DNA of 28,421 nt, taken from IMG/VR virus record IMGVR_UViG_3300009285_001633, positions 1 through 28,421 of that record; one strand, 5' to 3'. Source of the stretch: a virus. The position numbers and the translations under genes were made by a program. The notes under the pieces are model-generated. The model was given only the letters and a program-made list of their open reading frames with translations. It ran no database searches and was not told the origin of the DNA. Shown in pieces: positions 22,570-28,421 of this stretch; position 1 is the first letter of the stretch; each line of letters opens with the position of its first letter.

Positions 22570-23561
22570 CAGAAACAAAACAACTAACATTGGTGGACAA
22601 AATATCGCAGGAAGTTGGGTTGCCAATAACAGACGCAGAAAAAATAGTAGCCTCTTTCGGCGAAATAGCCAAGAGAATAAATGATTGGGAAAATAAATTA
22701 GTTAAGTTTAATAAAATAGACAATACAGAAATAACAAAAGAAATTTGTGATGAAGCAAGAGAGTTGAGATTGGAAGGAAAAAAGATTAGAACAGATGGAG
22801 ATAAAAAGCACAAAGAAATGAAGGAAAGGTCATTGTTGATCGGCAGAGCCATAGATGGTGTCAAGAATGTTTATAGATTAAAAATAACAGAACGAGAGGA
22901 TAATTTGGAAAAAATAGAAAAGTATTTTGAAGCGTTAGAGCAAGCGAAAAAAGATAAAGTTAATGCCGAGAGAGAACTGCAATTAAGCAAGTATGTGATT
23001 GATATTTCAATGTATAATTACAAGGAAATGAACGACGAGGTGTTCGCCAATTTGCTTTTAACTGTAAAAAAGATTTGGGATACTGAACAGGAAGCGATTA
23101 AAAAAGCAGAAGCGGATAAGATTGAGGCAGAAAAAAAAGAAAAAGAAGAACAAGAGCGAATAAAAATTGAAAATGCTAAATTAAAATTAGAAGCCGAAGC
23201 GAGAGAAAAAGAATTACAAAAAGAAAGAGCGGAACAAAAAAAGAAACTTGAAGCCGAACAACTAAAATCTAAAAAGGAAGCCGAAGCGAGAGAAAAAATT
23301 GAGGCAGAATTAAAAGCCAAAAAAGATAAAGAGGAGCAAGATATTAAAGAAGCAAAGGCAAAAGAACAAGCGGAAAAGTTAAAAAAATTAGAGGAAGAAA
23401 AAACATTGCGATTAGCGCCAGACAAAGACAAATTACTTGCTTATGCCAAAGCTCTTGAAAATATAGATGTGCCAGAATTACAAACGCAGGAAGCTAAAAA
23501 TACATTGGCAAACGCATTAAAATTATTAAGTCAAGTTTTAATCACATTAAAAATAAAATAA
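22566..23561 (+). CDS. Coiled-coil protein of the recombination module (331 aa)
   Basis: ATG at 22566 overlaps the exonuclease stop by 4 bases (ATGA). A helical N-terminal domain (about 1-150) holds LPITDAEKIVASFGEIAKRINDWE and RLEGKKIRTDGDKKHKEMKERSLLIGRAI; a long Lys/Glu/Ala coiled coil runs from about 170 to 285; the end (LRLAPDKDKLLAYAKALENIDVPELQTQEAK) is a small helical domain. Such proteins accompany exonuclease and annealase genes in many phages and appear in lists as DUF1351-like. It may be a scaffold for the recombination proteins; no catalytic motif is seen. Confidence 0.75.
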   Translation: MTETKQLTLVDKISQEVGLPITDAEKIVASFGEIAKRINDWENKLVKFNKIDNTEITKEICDEARELRLEGKKIRTDGDKKHKEMKERSLLIGRAIDGVKNVYRLKITEREDNLEKIEKYFEALEQAKKDKVNAERELQLSKYVIDISMYNYKEMNDEVFANLLLTVKKIWDTEQEAIKKAEADKIEAEKKEKEEQERIKIENAKLKLEAEAREKELQKERAEQKKKLEAEQLKSKKEAEAREKIEAELKAKKDKEEQDIKEAKAKEQAEKLKKLEEEKTLRLAPDKDKLLAYAKALENIDVPELQTQEAKNTLANALKLLSQVLITLKIK

Positions 23562-23562
23562 T

Positions 23563-24012
23563 ATGAAACTTCAAATCAAAAAAGGTGGCGGACTACCTTA
23601 TGCTCGCAAAGAAGCATACGAATACGATGGCAAACAATATCAAGCTGATTTAGAGAATGGCGATGTCGTTAAGATTTTAGATAGTGGCGAAACTGAAATT
23701 GGAAACTTTGGCGAACAAACAGTATTCAAGATTAAAACACGAAATGGAGATAAAAAGTTATCTTTCAACCAAGCCACAATCAATGTGTTGGTGCAGGAAT
23801 TTGGGGAAGATACCGAGCAATGGATAAACAAAGATGTCAATGTTATTTTGTCAAAAAAGATAATTGCCGGCAAAAAAGCCATTGTACCTTATCTGGTAAC
23901 GAAAGAATGGCAAATTGATGAATACGGTGAGCTATATAAATTAAATAACAGCGAACAAAAAACCGACTTCCAAAAAGAAGTAGAGCCAATGGTTGAAGTA
24001 ATACCGTTTTAA
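23563..24012 (+). CDS. OB-like phage protein, possible single-strand DNA-binding (149 aa)
   Basis: ATG at 23563, 1 base after the previous stop. Beta-rich sequence KTRNGDKKLSFNQATINVLVQEFGEDTEQWINKDVNVILSKKII is the pattern of small phage proteins that sit next to exonuclease/annealase genes. A short acidic tail (EKTDFQKEVEPMVEVIPF) resembles the tails of SSB-type proteins. DNA binding is inferred, not shown. Confidence 0.65.
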   Translation: MKLQIKKGGGLPYARKEAYEYDGKQYQADLENGDVVKILDSGETEIGNFGEQTVFKIKTRNGDKKLSFNQATINVLVQEFGEDTEQWINKDVNVILSKKIIAGKKAIVPYLVTKEWQIDEYGELYKLNNSEQKTDFQKEVEPMVEVIPF

Positions 24013-24015
24013 GAT

Positions 24016-24342
24016 ATGCAATTAGAAAAAAAAACAACTCAAAGAACAATCCAACAGAATAAAGCGTTGCATTTGTTTTACAGATTGTTAGCAGAAGAAT
24101 TAAATTCCTGTGGGTTGGATATGCGCGTTGTTTTAAAGCCAGAGATTAGTATTCCTTGGTCGCCAAATGCGGTCAAGGAATATCTATGGCGACCAATACA
24201 AATCGCTCAACTGCAAAAACAAAGCACTATGGATTTAACGAATGTTGAAATAGACAGAATATACGATGTAATAAATAGACATTTAGGAGAGAAATTCGGA
24301 GTTTACGTTCCATTTCCTTCAAATATTAAAGAACAACTATGA
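24016..24342 (+). CDS. Conserved phage protein of the recombination module (108 aa)
   Basis: ATG at 24016. The core RTIQQNKALHLFYRLLAEELNSCGLDM, then SIPWSPNAVKEYLWRPIQ, STMDLTNVEIDRIYDVINRHL and YVPFPS is a widespread phage family: the Q-N-K/R-A/S-L-H opening followed by W...VKE.(L)W. Found in recombination and replication clusters of many phages. The closest functional guess is a NinB-like factor, but this is not established. Confidence 0.7.
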   Translation: MQLEKKTTQRTIQQNKALHLFYRLLAEELNSCGLDMRVVLKPEISIPWSPNAVKEYLWRPIQIAQLQKQSTMDLTNVEIDRIYDVINRHLGEKFGVYVPFPSNIKEQL

Positions 24343-24548
24343 AAAAAACAGATACGCTTGTCCGAAAAAATCCGCACGCAGTAGCATTGTCTAAACTCGT
24401 AAAGACAAAAGATAGATTGATATCATCATCTCTTGGTGGCAAAGCATTGGTTAAGAAGAAATTTGAAGGAATGGATAAAAAAGAAATCAGCGAAATAATG
24501 AAAAAAATCAGCCACGCTCGTTTTGCTAAACTGCCCGTAAAGAGTTAA
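24339..24548 (+). CDS. Small basic protein (69 aa)
   Basis: ATG at 24339 overlaps the previous stop as ATGA. A strongly Lys-rich, helical protein (VALSKLVKTKDRLISSSLGGKALVKKKFEG, then KEISEIMKKISHARFAKL). A DNA- or RNA-binding role is plausible. No family recognised. Confidence 0.65.
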   Translation: MKKTDTLVRKNPHAVALSKLVKTKDRLISSSLGGKALVKKKFEGMDKKEISEIMKKISHARFAKLPVKS

Positions 24549-24555
24549 GAAAACT

Positions 24556-24698
24556 ACCACCTCAATAGAGGGAAACCTCTGCATGGTTGAGACTGGCAAG
24601 GGCTTGATTCAAACGGCACTTTGGCTATTTAATACCCCGCCCGAAATGGGCTAATGAACGACTAATAATCGGTTAAGAGCCGTGAGTAAGGCGGGGTT
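24556..24698 (+). ncRNA. Predicted pseudoknotted RNA element
   Basis: The 161-base gap folds into two parts. Part one is the stem CCA-CTCAA/TTGAG-TGG (24556-24595) enclosing AGAGG-GAAA-CCTCT, a GAAA-capped hairpin. Part two has two interleaved stems: ACGGC-A-CTT (24612-24620) with AAG-A-GCCGT (24674-24682), and ACCCCGCC (24633-24640) with GGCGGGGT (24689-24696). These cross, so they form a pseudoknot. Smaller hairpins (GCCC/GGGC, AACGA/TCGGTT) fit between. It ends 11 bases before the next start codon. No T-run. No known riboswitch class is recognised. Confidence 0.6.
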
Positions 24699-24709
24699 AT
24701 TACTTATAT

Positions 24710-24952
24710 ATGTATCCAAAAAATCACAAATGTAAAACCTGCGGCATAAAGACCGAGCGAAACAAACGAATACGTAGTATGTGTATATTGTGTTTTTGGC
24801 GAAAAAGAAGTAAAGAACCAAAAACGATTGAATACAGAAAAAAGTATTACAGGGAATGGTTTCAACGATTAAAAAAAGATAAGAAAAGGTATAAAATTTG
24901 GAAAATTAAAAACAAAGAACATCAGAAAAAATATGGAAACAAAACCAATTAA
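24710..24952 (+). CDS. Small basic CxxC protein (80 aa)
   Basis: ATG at 24710. CKTC at residues 8-11 and CILC at 26-29 form a zinc ribbon, followed by a very basic helical C-terminus (KKYYREWFQRLKKDKKRYKIWKIKN). Likely a nucleic-acid-binding protein. It overlaps the next gene by 20 bases. Confidence 0.65.
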   Translation: MYPKNHKCKTCGIKTERNKRIRSMCILCFWRKRSKEPKTIEYRKKYYREWFQRLKKDKKRYKIWKIKNKEHQKKYGNKTN

Positions 24953-25133
24953 AACAAGCAAGATGTTTATAAGTTACGCAAATGAGGATTACATAGATGG
25001 ACATTTTGAAGAGCTGTATGGTTTTGAGAAAGGGAGCGAAAAGGCAAAAGAATATTTTAGCAAACTTGATAAGCCACTTACATTGTGGCAGAAAGTTAAA
25101 AGATTATGCGTAAAAACATTAAAACGACAATAA
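24933..25133 (+). CDS. Small hypothetical protein (66 aa)
   Basis: ATG at 24933, overlapping both neighbours. The sequence KTSKMFISYANEDYIDGHFEELYGFEKG looks like a short folded domain, ending in a basic helix. Not recognised. Confidence 0.6.
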   Translation: METKPIKTSKMFISYANEDYIDGHFEELYGFEKGSEKAKEYFSKLDKPLTLWQKVKRLCVKTLKRQ

Positions 25134-25291
25134 TTAAAGAAGTAATTTTGTCCGAGAAAGAGGCAGAGTTAATACTTAAATGTTTGAGATATTGTAAGCA
25201 TCGCTTAACGAGACATTCTGAATCTGGAATTAAATACACGATAAATAGAGATGATTTATTTATTTTAATACAAGGATTAAGTTTGGAATAA
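25106..25291 (+). CDS. Small hypothetical protein (61 aa)
   Basis: ATG at 25106, overlapping the previous gene by 28 bases. The core KEVILSEKEAELILKCLRYCKHRLTRH is helical; the rest is polar. Not recognised. Confidence 0.6.
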   Translation: MRKNIKTTIIKEVILSEKEAELILKCLRYCKHRLTRHSESGIKYTINRDDLFILIQGLSLE

Positions 25292-25292
25292 T

Positions 25293-25640
25293 ATGCCAAG
25301 AAACATACCGGATAGAGCATTTCTAACAATTAAAACCAAACAAAACATTCTTAAACAATGGGAAGCAATAACAGAAGAATTAACTAACCAATTTGTTAAA
25401 AAACATTTTGGAAAATCAGCTTCGTATTATTTTATCGGCGATGAGATTGGTGGAACAATTGAAGTATGCGATAGTTTTTTTAGCCTTGATGATATTGTTG
25501 GTTTTATGCGATATAAATATACAAGTAAACAGATGTTTGATTATTATGATGAAAGACTGGAAAAAGCGATGATAGAAGAGGACGAAGAGGAAAAAAAGGT
25601 TATGCCAAATATTAAAAATTGGAAAAAAATTAATTCATAA
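25293..25640 (+). CDS. Hypothetical protein (115 aa)
   Basis: ATG at 25293, 1 base after the previous stop. A mixed alpha/beta protein (ASYYFIGDEIGGTIEVCDSFFSLDDIVGFMRYKY) with a strongly acidic stretch EEDEEEKK near the end. Not recognised. Confidence 0.65.
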   Translation: MPRNIPDRAFLTIKTKQNILKQWEAITEELTNQFVKKHFGKSASYYFIGDEIGGTIEVCDSFFSLDDIVGFMRYKYTSKQMFDYYDERLEKAMIEEDEEEKKVMPNIKNWKKINS

Positions 25641-25649
25641 ATAAATAAT

Positions 25650-26216
25650 ATGTCTATATCAAATTCAAAAAAAATCAACGAAGAAAATTCATACGGAGTT
25701 AATAGGTCAGACGGAGTTAATGGATCAGACGGAGTTAATTGGTCAGACGGAGTTAATACATCAAACGGAGTTAATGGGTCAGACGGAGTTAATGGGTCAA
25801 ACGGAGTTAATGGGTCAGACGGAGTTAATTGGTCAGACGGAGTTAATTGGTCAGACGGAGTTAATATATCATACGGAGTTATAAATTCTTTCGGAGTTGA
25901 TAAAGCTATTTTTTTAGCTGATAAAAAAAGAATATATAGTATTTTTGGTAAAGAAGTTAGCGAAGATAGATTTGATGAAGTAATGAATAAATTAAAAAGT
26001 TTTAAATGGTATCCGAAATTCAACAATGCTTTTGAACTTTATCTTAAAAATGGGAATGATTGGAAAAAAATAAACGCAGATGAAATAACCGACACATTGA
26101 AAGATTGGAAAAAACCATATAAAGCGTGGAAAGATATGCCAAAAGAAATGTTAGAATATATTCAGAGTTTAAAGGAGTTTGACGCTGTAATGTTTGAAAG
26201 GATAACAGGGATTTAG
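25650..26216 (+). CDS. Protein with a 6-residue repeat solenoid and a C-terminal domain (188 aa)
   Basis: ATG at 25650, stop TAG at 26214-26216. Residues 15-83 repeat SDGVNG/W/T every six residues, about twelve units. Aromatic or small residues alternate at the last position, so a beta-solenoid is likely. The C-terminal 100 residues form a separate helical domain (FGKEVSEDRFDEVMNKLKSFKWYPK, later DEITDTLKDWKKPYKAWKDMPKEMLEYI). After the TAG the frame stays open for 24 more codons (see the next feature). Function unknown; repeat proteins of this kind can act as DNA mimics or adhesins. Confidence 0.7.
   Translation: MSISNSKKINEENSYGVNRSDGVNGSDGVNWSDGVNTSNGVNGSDGVNGSNGVNGSDGVNWSDGVNWSDGVNISYGVINSFGVDKAIFLADKKRIYSIFGKEVSEDRFDEVMNKLKSFKWYPKFNNAFELYLKNGNDWKKINADEITDTLKDWKKPYKAWKDMPKEMLEYIQSLKEFDAVMFERITGI
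25694..25898 (+). repeat. 18-bp tandem repeat within a gene
   Basis: The heptamer CGGAGTT recurs twelve times at exactly 18-base spacing, starting at 25694 and ending with the copy at 25892; the last two copies diverge. The unit is about TCAGACGGAGTTAATGGG. Copy number may vary by replication slippage without changing the frame. Confidence 0.9.
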
Positions 26217-26291
26217 ATTGAAAGTAAAAATAATCAAAAAGAAGATGGGGATATTATAGAAATAAATGGGATTAAATATAAGAGAATATAG
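26217..26291 (+). other. In-frame open extension past the TAG stop
   Basis: After the amber stop the same frame encodes 24 residues (IESKNNQKEDGDIIEING, then IKYKRI) and ends at TAG 26289-26291. The ending DGDIIEINGIKYKRI looks like a genuine protein tail. Either the stop is a recent nonsense change, it is read through, or a separate peptide starts within it. I cannot tell which. Confidence 0.35.
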
Positions 26292-26292
26292 T

Positions 26293-26379
26293 ATGCAAAC
26301 AATAATAAAATATGATGACTACGAACTCATTTTAAGCAATGATGAATTAGAAACTAAACTAGATAAGTTGTTAAAATAA
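26293..26379 (+). CDS. Very short peptide gene (28 aa)
   Basis: ATG at 26293 and TAA at 26377-26379, one base before the next ATG. MQTIIKYDDYELILSNDEL: acidic and compact. Tight packing favours it being expressed, but size makes it uncertain. Confidence 0.4.
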   Translation: MQTIIKYDDYELILSNDELETKLDKLLK

Positions 26380-26380
26380 T

Positions 26381-26677
26381 ATGGAAATAAAACTTGGAGA
26401 CAAAATATACTTTTTTAAATATGGTAAATATCCAATAGGTTATGAAACGATTATAAAAATCACTCCAACAACGTATAAAACTAAAAATTATAAGTTAGAA
26501 CTTAACGGAGAATATTTACGAATTAAAGAAAAATCAAAGTGGGATAATACCATCGCCCAATTAGAAAATCCCACAAACAAAGCATTATTCGAAGAAGCCA
26601 AAAAAATATCGTGGTTTGACAATAAGCAATTTAATATTGATGAGAAAGTAAAAGTTTATGAGATATTAAATATCTAA
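26381..26677 (+). CDS. Hypothetical beta-type protein (98 aa)
   Basis: ATG at 26381. The start KLGDKIYFFKYGKYPIGYETIIKITPTTYKTKNYKLELNGEYLRIKEKS is typical of a small SH3-like or KOW-like barrel; the end is helical. Nucleic-acid or protein binding is a guess from the fold. Confidence 0.65.
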   Translation: MEIKLGDKIYFFKYGKYPIGYETIIKITPTTYKTKNYKLELNGEYLRIKEKSKWDNTIAQLENPTNKALFEEAKKISWFDNKQFNIDEKVKVYEILNI

Positions 26678-26716
26678 CTAATTAAGCCAATAATTGGCAG
26701 AAAGTAAAATAATAGT

Positions 26717-26890
26717 ATGGAAGAAAAATCAAAATGTTGTGGAGATAGGGCGAGTTGGAATTTTGTTTTTAAGTATTGTAATAAATGCGGTAAACGATTT
26801 GAACCTATAGATGAACTTTATGGAAGTGATGAAAGTATAGAAAATGAACAAATTGCTACTAATAAGGAAAATAATTATAAAAATTTATAA
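26717..26890 (+). CDS. Tiny zinc-ribbon protein (57 aa)
   Basis: ATG at 26717. CCG at residues 7-9 and CNKCG at 21-25 form a zinc ribbon in the N-terminal half; the C-terminal half is acidic and looks flexible. No family recognised. Confidence 0.6.
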   Translation: MEEKSKCCGDRASWNFVFKYCNKCGKRFEPIDELYGSDESIENEQIATNKENNYKNL

Positions 26891-26899
26891 TCCCCTCTC

Positions 26900-26925
26900 A
26901 CTAACTATCTATTAAGGTAGTTAGT
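26900..26925 (+). other. 8-bp hairpin in the gap before the membrane protein
   Basis: ACTAACTA pairs exactly with TAGTTAGT across a 10-base loop. It is not followed by a T-run. TATAAT follows at about 26930 but without a -35 box at the right distance. The hairpin could be a weak terminator or an mRNA-processing site. Confidence 0.4.
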
Positions 26926-26952
26926 AGGATATAATTAAAGTAAAGCAAATAT

Positions 26953-27135
26953 ATGGAAAAATTGTATAAGTTTGTGCGTAATTTGGATATTTTAATAGAC
27001 TCATTTATCAAGGGATTTGCTATCTATCTTATATTTTGGCAAAAAGATTATTTTCACGCCACAATAGTATTGGGAATGAGTGGCTTGTGGTGTTTATCAA
27101 TGGTCGCTGAAAGATTATTAAACAAAAAAGATTAG
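26953..27135 (+). CDS. Small membrane protein (60 aa), possible holin
   Basis: ATG at 26953. Two hydrophobic segments (SFIKGFAIYLIFW at about 17-29 and ATIVLGMSGLWCLSMV at about 37-52) with a charged start and a basic end fit a two-pass inner-membrane protein. Size and layout suit a holin, but no endolysin is near, so a superinfection-exclusion or other membrane role is equally possible. Confidence 0.55.
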   Translation: MEKLYKFVRNLDILIDSFIKGFAIYLIFWQKDYFHATIVLGMSGLWCLSMVAERLLNKKD

Positions 27136-27136
27136 T

Positions 27137-27327
27137 TCCTTCCGTTCTTCCTTGTTAAATTGGCGAGAAGCTATTAATCTAATCCAGCTGGATACGGCTT
27201 CAAAACCTCCGATATTCAAGGAAGAGCAGAGAGAATTAAATTAGTTTTTTCAAATTGCGGGCGTGCGTGTCCCATACACACAAGTGAGTAAGGGCAAACC
27301 CTTCTTGTCCACTTCGCCCCCGCTTTG
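27137..27327 (+). ncRNA. Folded leader of the GC-rich zinc-ribbon operon
   Basis: Two domains. The first (27144-27227) is closed by GTTCTTCCTTG/CAAGGAAGAGC (11 bp, one G-U) and holds GAAGC/GCTTC and the palindrome ATCCAGCTGGAT. The second (27251-27327) is closed by CAAA-GCGGG/CCCGC-TTTG and holds two arms: GTGCGTG/TACACAC-type, and AAGTG/CACTT with AAGGG-CAAA-CCCTT. GTGAGTAAGG in the second domain also occurs in the element at 24681-24690. A cis-regulatory leader is likely; class unknown. Confidence 0.5.
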
Positions 27328-27351
27328 AGAGAATTAACCAAAGGAGAAACA

Positions 27352-27504
27352 ATGGAAAGATTTATCATCACTCTGGTGAGTTTTTGCCACAGGTGTAACA
27401 AACTCCAACCCCACGATGTGTACGCTGGAATTTCACCAAGACAGTATGTTCATACTGCTGTCTGCAAAGTCTGCAAAACCAAAAAAGAAATAGCAATCGA
27501 TTAG
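27352..27504 (+). CDS. Zinc-ribbon protein 1 of the GC-rich operon (50 aa)
   Basis: ATG at 27352 with a strong ribosome-binding site AAAGGAG at 27340-27346. CHRC (12-15) and CKVC (38-41) make a zinc ribbon in a small basic protein. Unlike other genes here it has a good Shine-Dalgarno sequence and higher GC, so it looks imported. Confidence 0.65.
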   Translation: MERFIITLVSFCHRCNKLQPHDVYAGISPRQYVHTAVCKVCKTKKEIAID

Positions 27505-27513
27505 GAGATGGGA

Positions 27514-27684
27514 ATGAAAAACGTAGTTGACATCGTCAAAGGTGGCGAGGAGTTCAGTTGGTGTCCGAACTGCCGAGCTCATCGCTGGTTCTGGCTTCAC
27601 AACTACGTCAACGCCCACGGTGGAATCGTGAAGCAGGTCTACACGTGTTCCAAATGTGGCCACAACAAGGGGCAAAAGAAATGA
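27514..27684 (+). CDS. Zinc-ribbon protein 2 of the GC-rich operon (56 aa)
   Basis: The start chosen is the ATG at 27514, with AGGAG at 27503-27507; an in-frame ATG at 27508 is too near that site. CPNC (17-20) and CSKC (45-48) with basic residues form a zinc ribbon (HRWFWLHNYVNAHGG between). It overlaps the next gene as ATGA. Likely nucleic-acid binding by similarity of layout, not shown. Confidence 0.65.
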   Translation: MKNVVDIVKGGEEFSWCPNCRAHRWFWLHNYVNAHGGIVKQVYTCSKCGHNKGQKK

Positions 27685-27926
27685 GGTGGTGGTGCAAAAA
27701 GTGCAGGGACAATAAAAACTGGATACCCAATCACAAGGTAATGTACAGAAAGGGTAATCTGTACTACATCCAGCACGATTGTCCCGAGTGTTCCCAAAAA
27801 TGGGACGTGTCGTTTGATAGCTGGTCGTTTGATAACAGGCTGGCTTATCTCGGCATAACAATTAACAAGGAGGAATTGGAAATCAAAGAAAACCCGGCGC
27901 GGAAAGTCAGGAGGTATCGGAGATGA
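27681..27926 (+). CDS. Zinc-ribbon protein 3 of the GC-rich operon (81 aa)
   Basis: ATG at 27681, translationally coupled to the previous gene, and to the next by ATGA. CKKC (5-8) and CPEC (about 37-40) form a zinc ribbon with WIPNHKVMYRKGNLYYIQHD between them; the end is basic (NPARKVRRYRR). The frame is open upstream from 27558 but that belongs to the previous gene. Confidence 0.65.
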   Translation: MRWWCKKCRDNKNWIPNHKVMYRKGNLYYIQHDCPECSQKWDVSFDSWSFDNRLAYLGITINKEELEIKENPARKVRRYRR

Positions 27927-28129
27927 CCAGATGTGATTGCGGGTGCAATCAGTTCAGGCTTATGCTCATTCAGTCGGCGTACATTGACTATAAGTGGTGT
28001 ATTCCGATGTATTGTCAGGCCTGTGATTACGAACTCACCTTGCACGTTGACCAAACTGGTTATGATAAGCTCTATAATCAGAGCAACGGTAACGTGTGTA
28101 TCGTATCACTTGGAAAGGAGGAGAATTAA
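27923..28129 (+). CDS. Zinc-ribbon protein 4 of the GC-rich operon (68 aa)
   Basis: ATG at 27923 with AGGAGGT at 27909-27915. CDCGC (4-8) and CQAC (about 32-35) form the cysteine pairs, followed by a beta-type tail. The last codons contain AAAGGAGGAG (28114-28123), a ribosome-binding site with no gene behind it. Confidence 0.65.
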   Translation: MTRCDCGCNQFRLMLIQSAYIDYKWCIPMYCQACDYELTLHVDQTGYDKLYNQSNGNVCIVSLGKEEN

Positions 28130-28141
28130 AGTCAAAGGGTC

Positions 28142-28159
28142 GGCCGTCCCTTAACGGCC
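28142..28159 (+). other. GC-rich hairpin at the end of the island
   Basis: GGCCGT pairs with ACGGCC across a 6-base loop. No T-run follows (ATACTAAATAA), so it is at best a weak terminator. It marks the return to AT-rich DNA. Confidence 0.5.
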
Positions 28160-28182
28160 ATACTAAATAATAACCATTAAAT

Positions 28183-28368
28183 ATGTCCAACACTAAATAC
28201 AATTTAGACCTTTTGCTTGACACAACCTGCGTAATGCCAGACCAAACCTATACATTTGAAGAAGTGCGAGAAATTCTTTTGCAAGTTAAAGATGACTTAT
28301 TAAAAATAACAAATATTAATAAATACAAAGAATTAAGAAGGGAAGTAGAAAGATATTTTAAAATATGA
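28183..28368 (+). CDS. Small helical protein (61 aa)
   Basis: ATG at 28183. Mostly helical and acidic in the middle (TYTFEEVREILLQVKDDLLKITN), basic at the end (LRREVERYFKI). It overlaps the next gene as ATGA. Not recognised. Confidence 0.6.
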   Translation: MSNTKYNLDLLLDTTCVMPDQTYTFEEVREILLQVKDDLLKITNINKYKELRREVERYFKI

Positions 28369-28421
28369 AACTATCAATAGAACAATGCTCTAATGGCTGG
28401 GAATTATCTTGGTTGGAAGAG
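28365..28421 (+). CDS. Partial gene cut by the right edge
   Basis: ATG at 28365 overlaps the previous stop as ATGA and the frame is open to the last base: 19 residues (MKLSIEQCSNGWELSWLEE). Too short to assign. Confidence 0.5.
   Translation, partial: MKLSIEQCSNGWELSWLEE

Noticed and set aside
23018-23431. A minus-strand Ser/Ala/Phe-rich frame
   Set aside because: It is the complement of the Lys/Glu coiled-coil codons of the 331-aa gene, a common artefact.
24594-24625. TTCAAAC resembling a tRNA T-loop
   Set aside because: The flanking bases do not form a T-stem and no acceptor or anticodon arms fit. No tRNA was seen in the window.
25694-25898. CRISPR-like regular repeat
   Set aside because: The units are contiguous with no spacers and encode a periodic protein in frame.
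25544-26026. A minus-strand frame with TPSDPLTP repeats
   Set aside because: It is the reverse reading of the 18-bp repeat array and runs against the operon.
27433-27861. A minus-strand frame of 142 codons with many Cys
   Set aside because: It covers three plus-strand zinc-ribbon genes with good ribosome-binding sites; its cysteines come from complementary codons.
1-28421. Recoded stop codons
   Set aside because: Several clear genes end in TGA with ATGA overlaps and others in TAA or TAG, so the standard code holds. Only the TAG at 26214 is in question.

Overview
The window is about 28.4 kb of a tailed double-stranded DNA virus or prophage. It is AT-rich, densely coded and uses the standard bacterial code (TGA ends several genes, often in ATGA stop-start overlaps). 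Gene content and order fit a podovirus: small terminase, large terminase, portal, scaffold, major capsid protein, adaptor and nozzle in the P22/T7 order. Both window edges cut through genes. I see no integrase, DNA polymerase, endolysin or certain holin. The host is inferred only: five proteins in the structural half carry Sec-type signal peptides or N-terminal anchors, one with a LysM domain, and their Ser/Thr/Ala-rich style resembles surface proteins of Patescibacteria (Parcubacteria-like). That suggestion is weak and needs a database search.

Layout. From 14966 down to 1, on the minus strand, lie two small early-late genes, terS, terL, portal, a small protein, scaffold, capsid, several small head proteins, an adaptor, a nozzle-like protein, and a tail/surface block of secreted-looking proteins. 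From 15245 to 28421, on the plus strand, lie small regulatory-type genes, a replication module (RepO-like protein with iterons inside its gene, then a primase-helicase fusion), a recombination module (HNH protein, RusA resolvase, a second HNH protein, YqaJ exonuclease, a coiled-coil protein, an OB-like protein), and then many small genes of unknown role. A GC-richer block at about 27.14-28.17 kb holds four small CxxC proteins with strong ribosome-binding sites and looks imported.

Control. The 15.0-15.45 kb region is a divergent promoter hub. Each promoter starts a heavily folded leader RNA. The leftward leader ends in an intrinsic terminator just before the late genes, like the lambda pR'-tR' arrangement. 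Three rightward promoters share TTGAC(A/T)-N17-TATA(A/G)T with an extended -10, and two of them carry the same palindrome over the -35 box in opposite orientations. Folded RNA elements, three of them predicted pseudoknots, precede genes at 16.3, 20.2 and 24.6 kb, and a two-domain folded leader precedes the zinc-ribbon operon at 27.3 kb. These recurrent structured leaders are the most unusual feature of the window.
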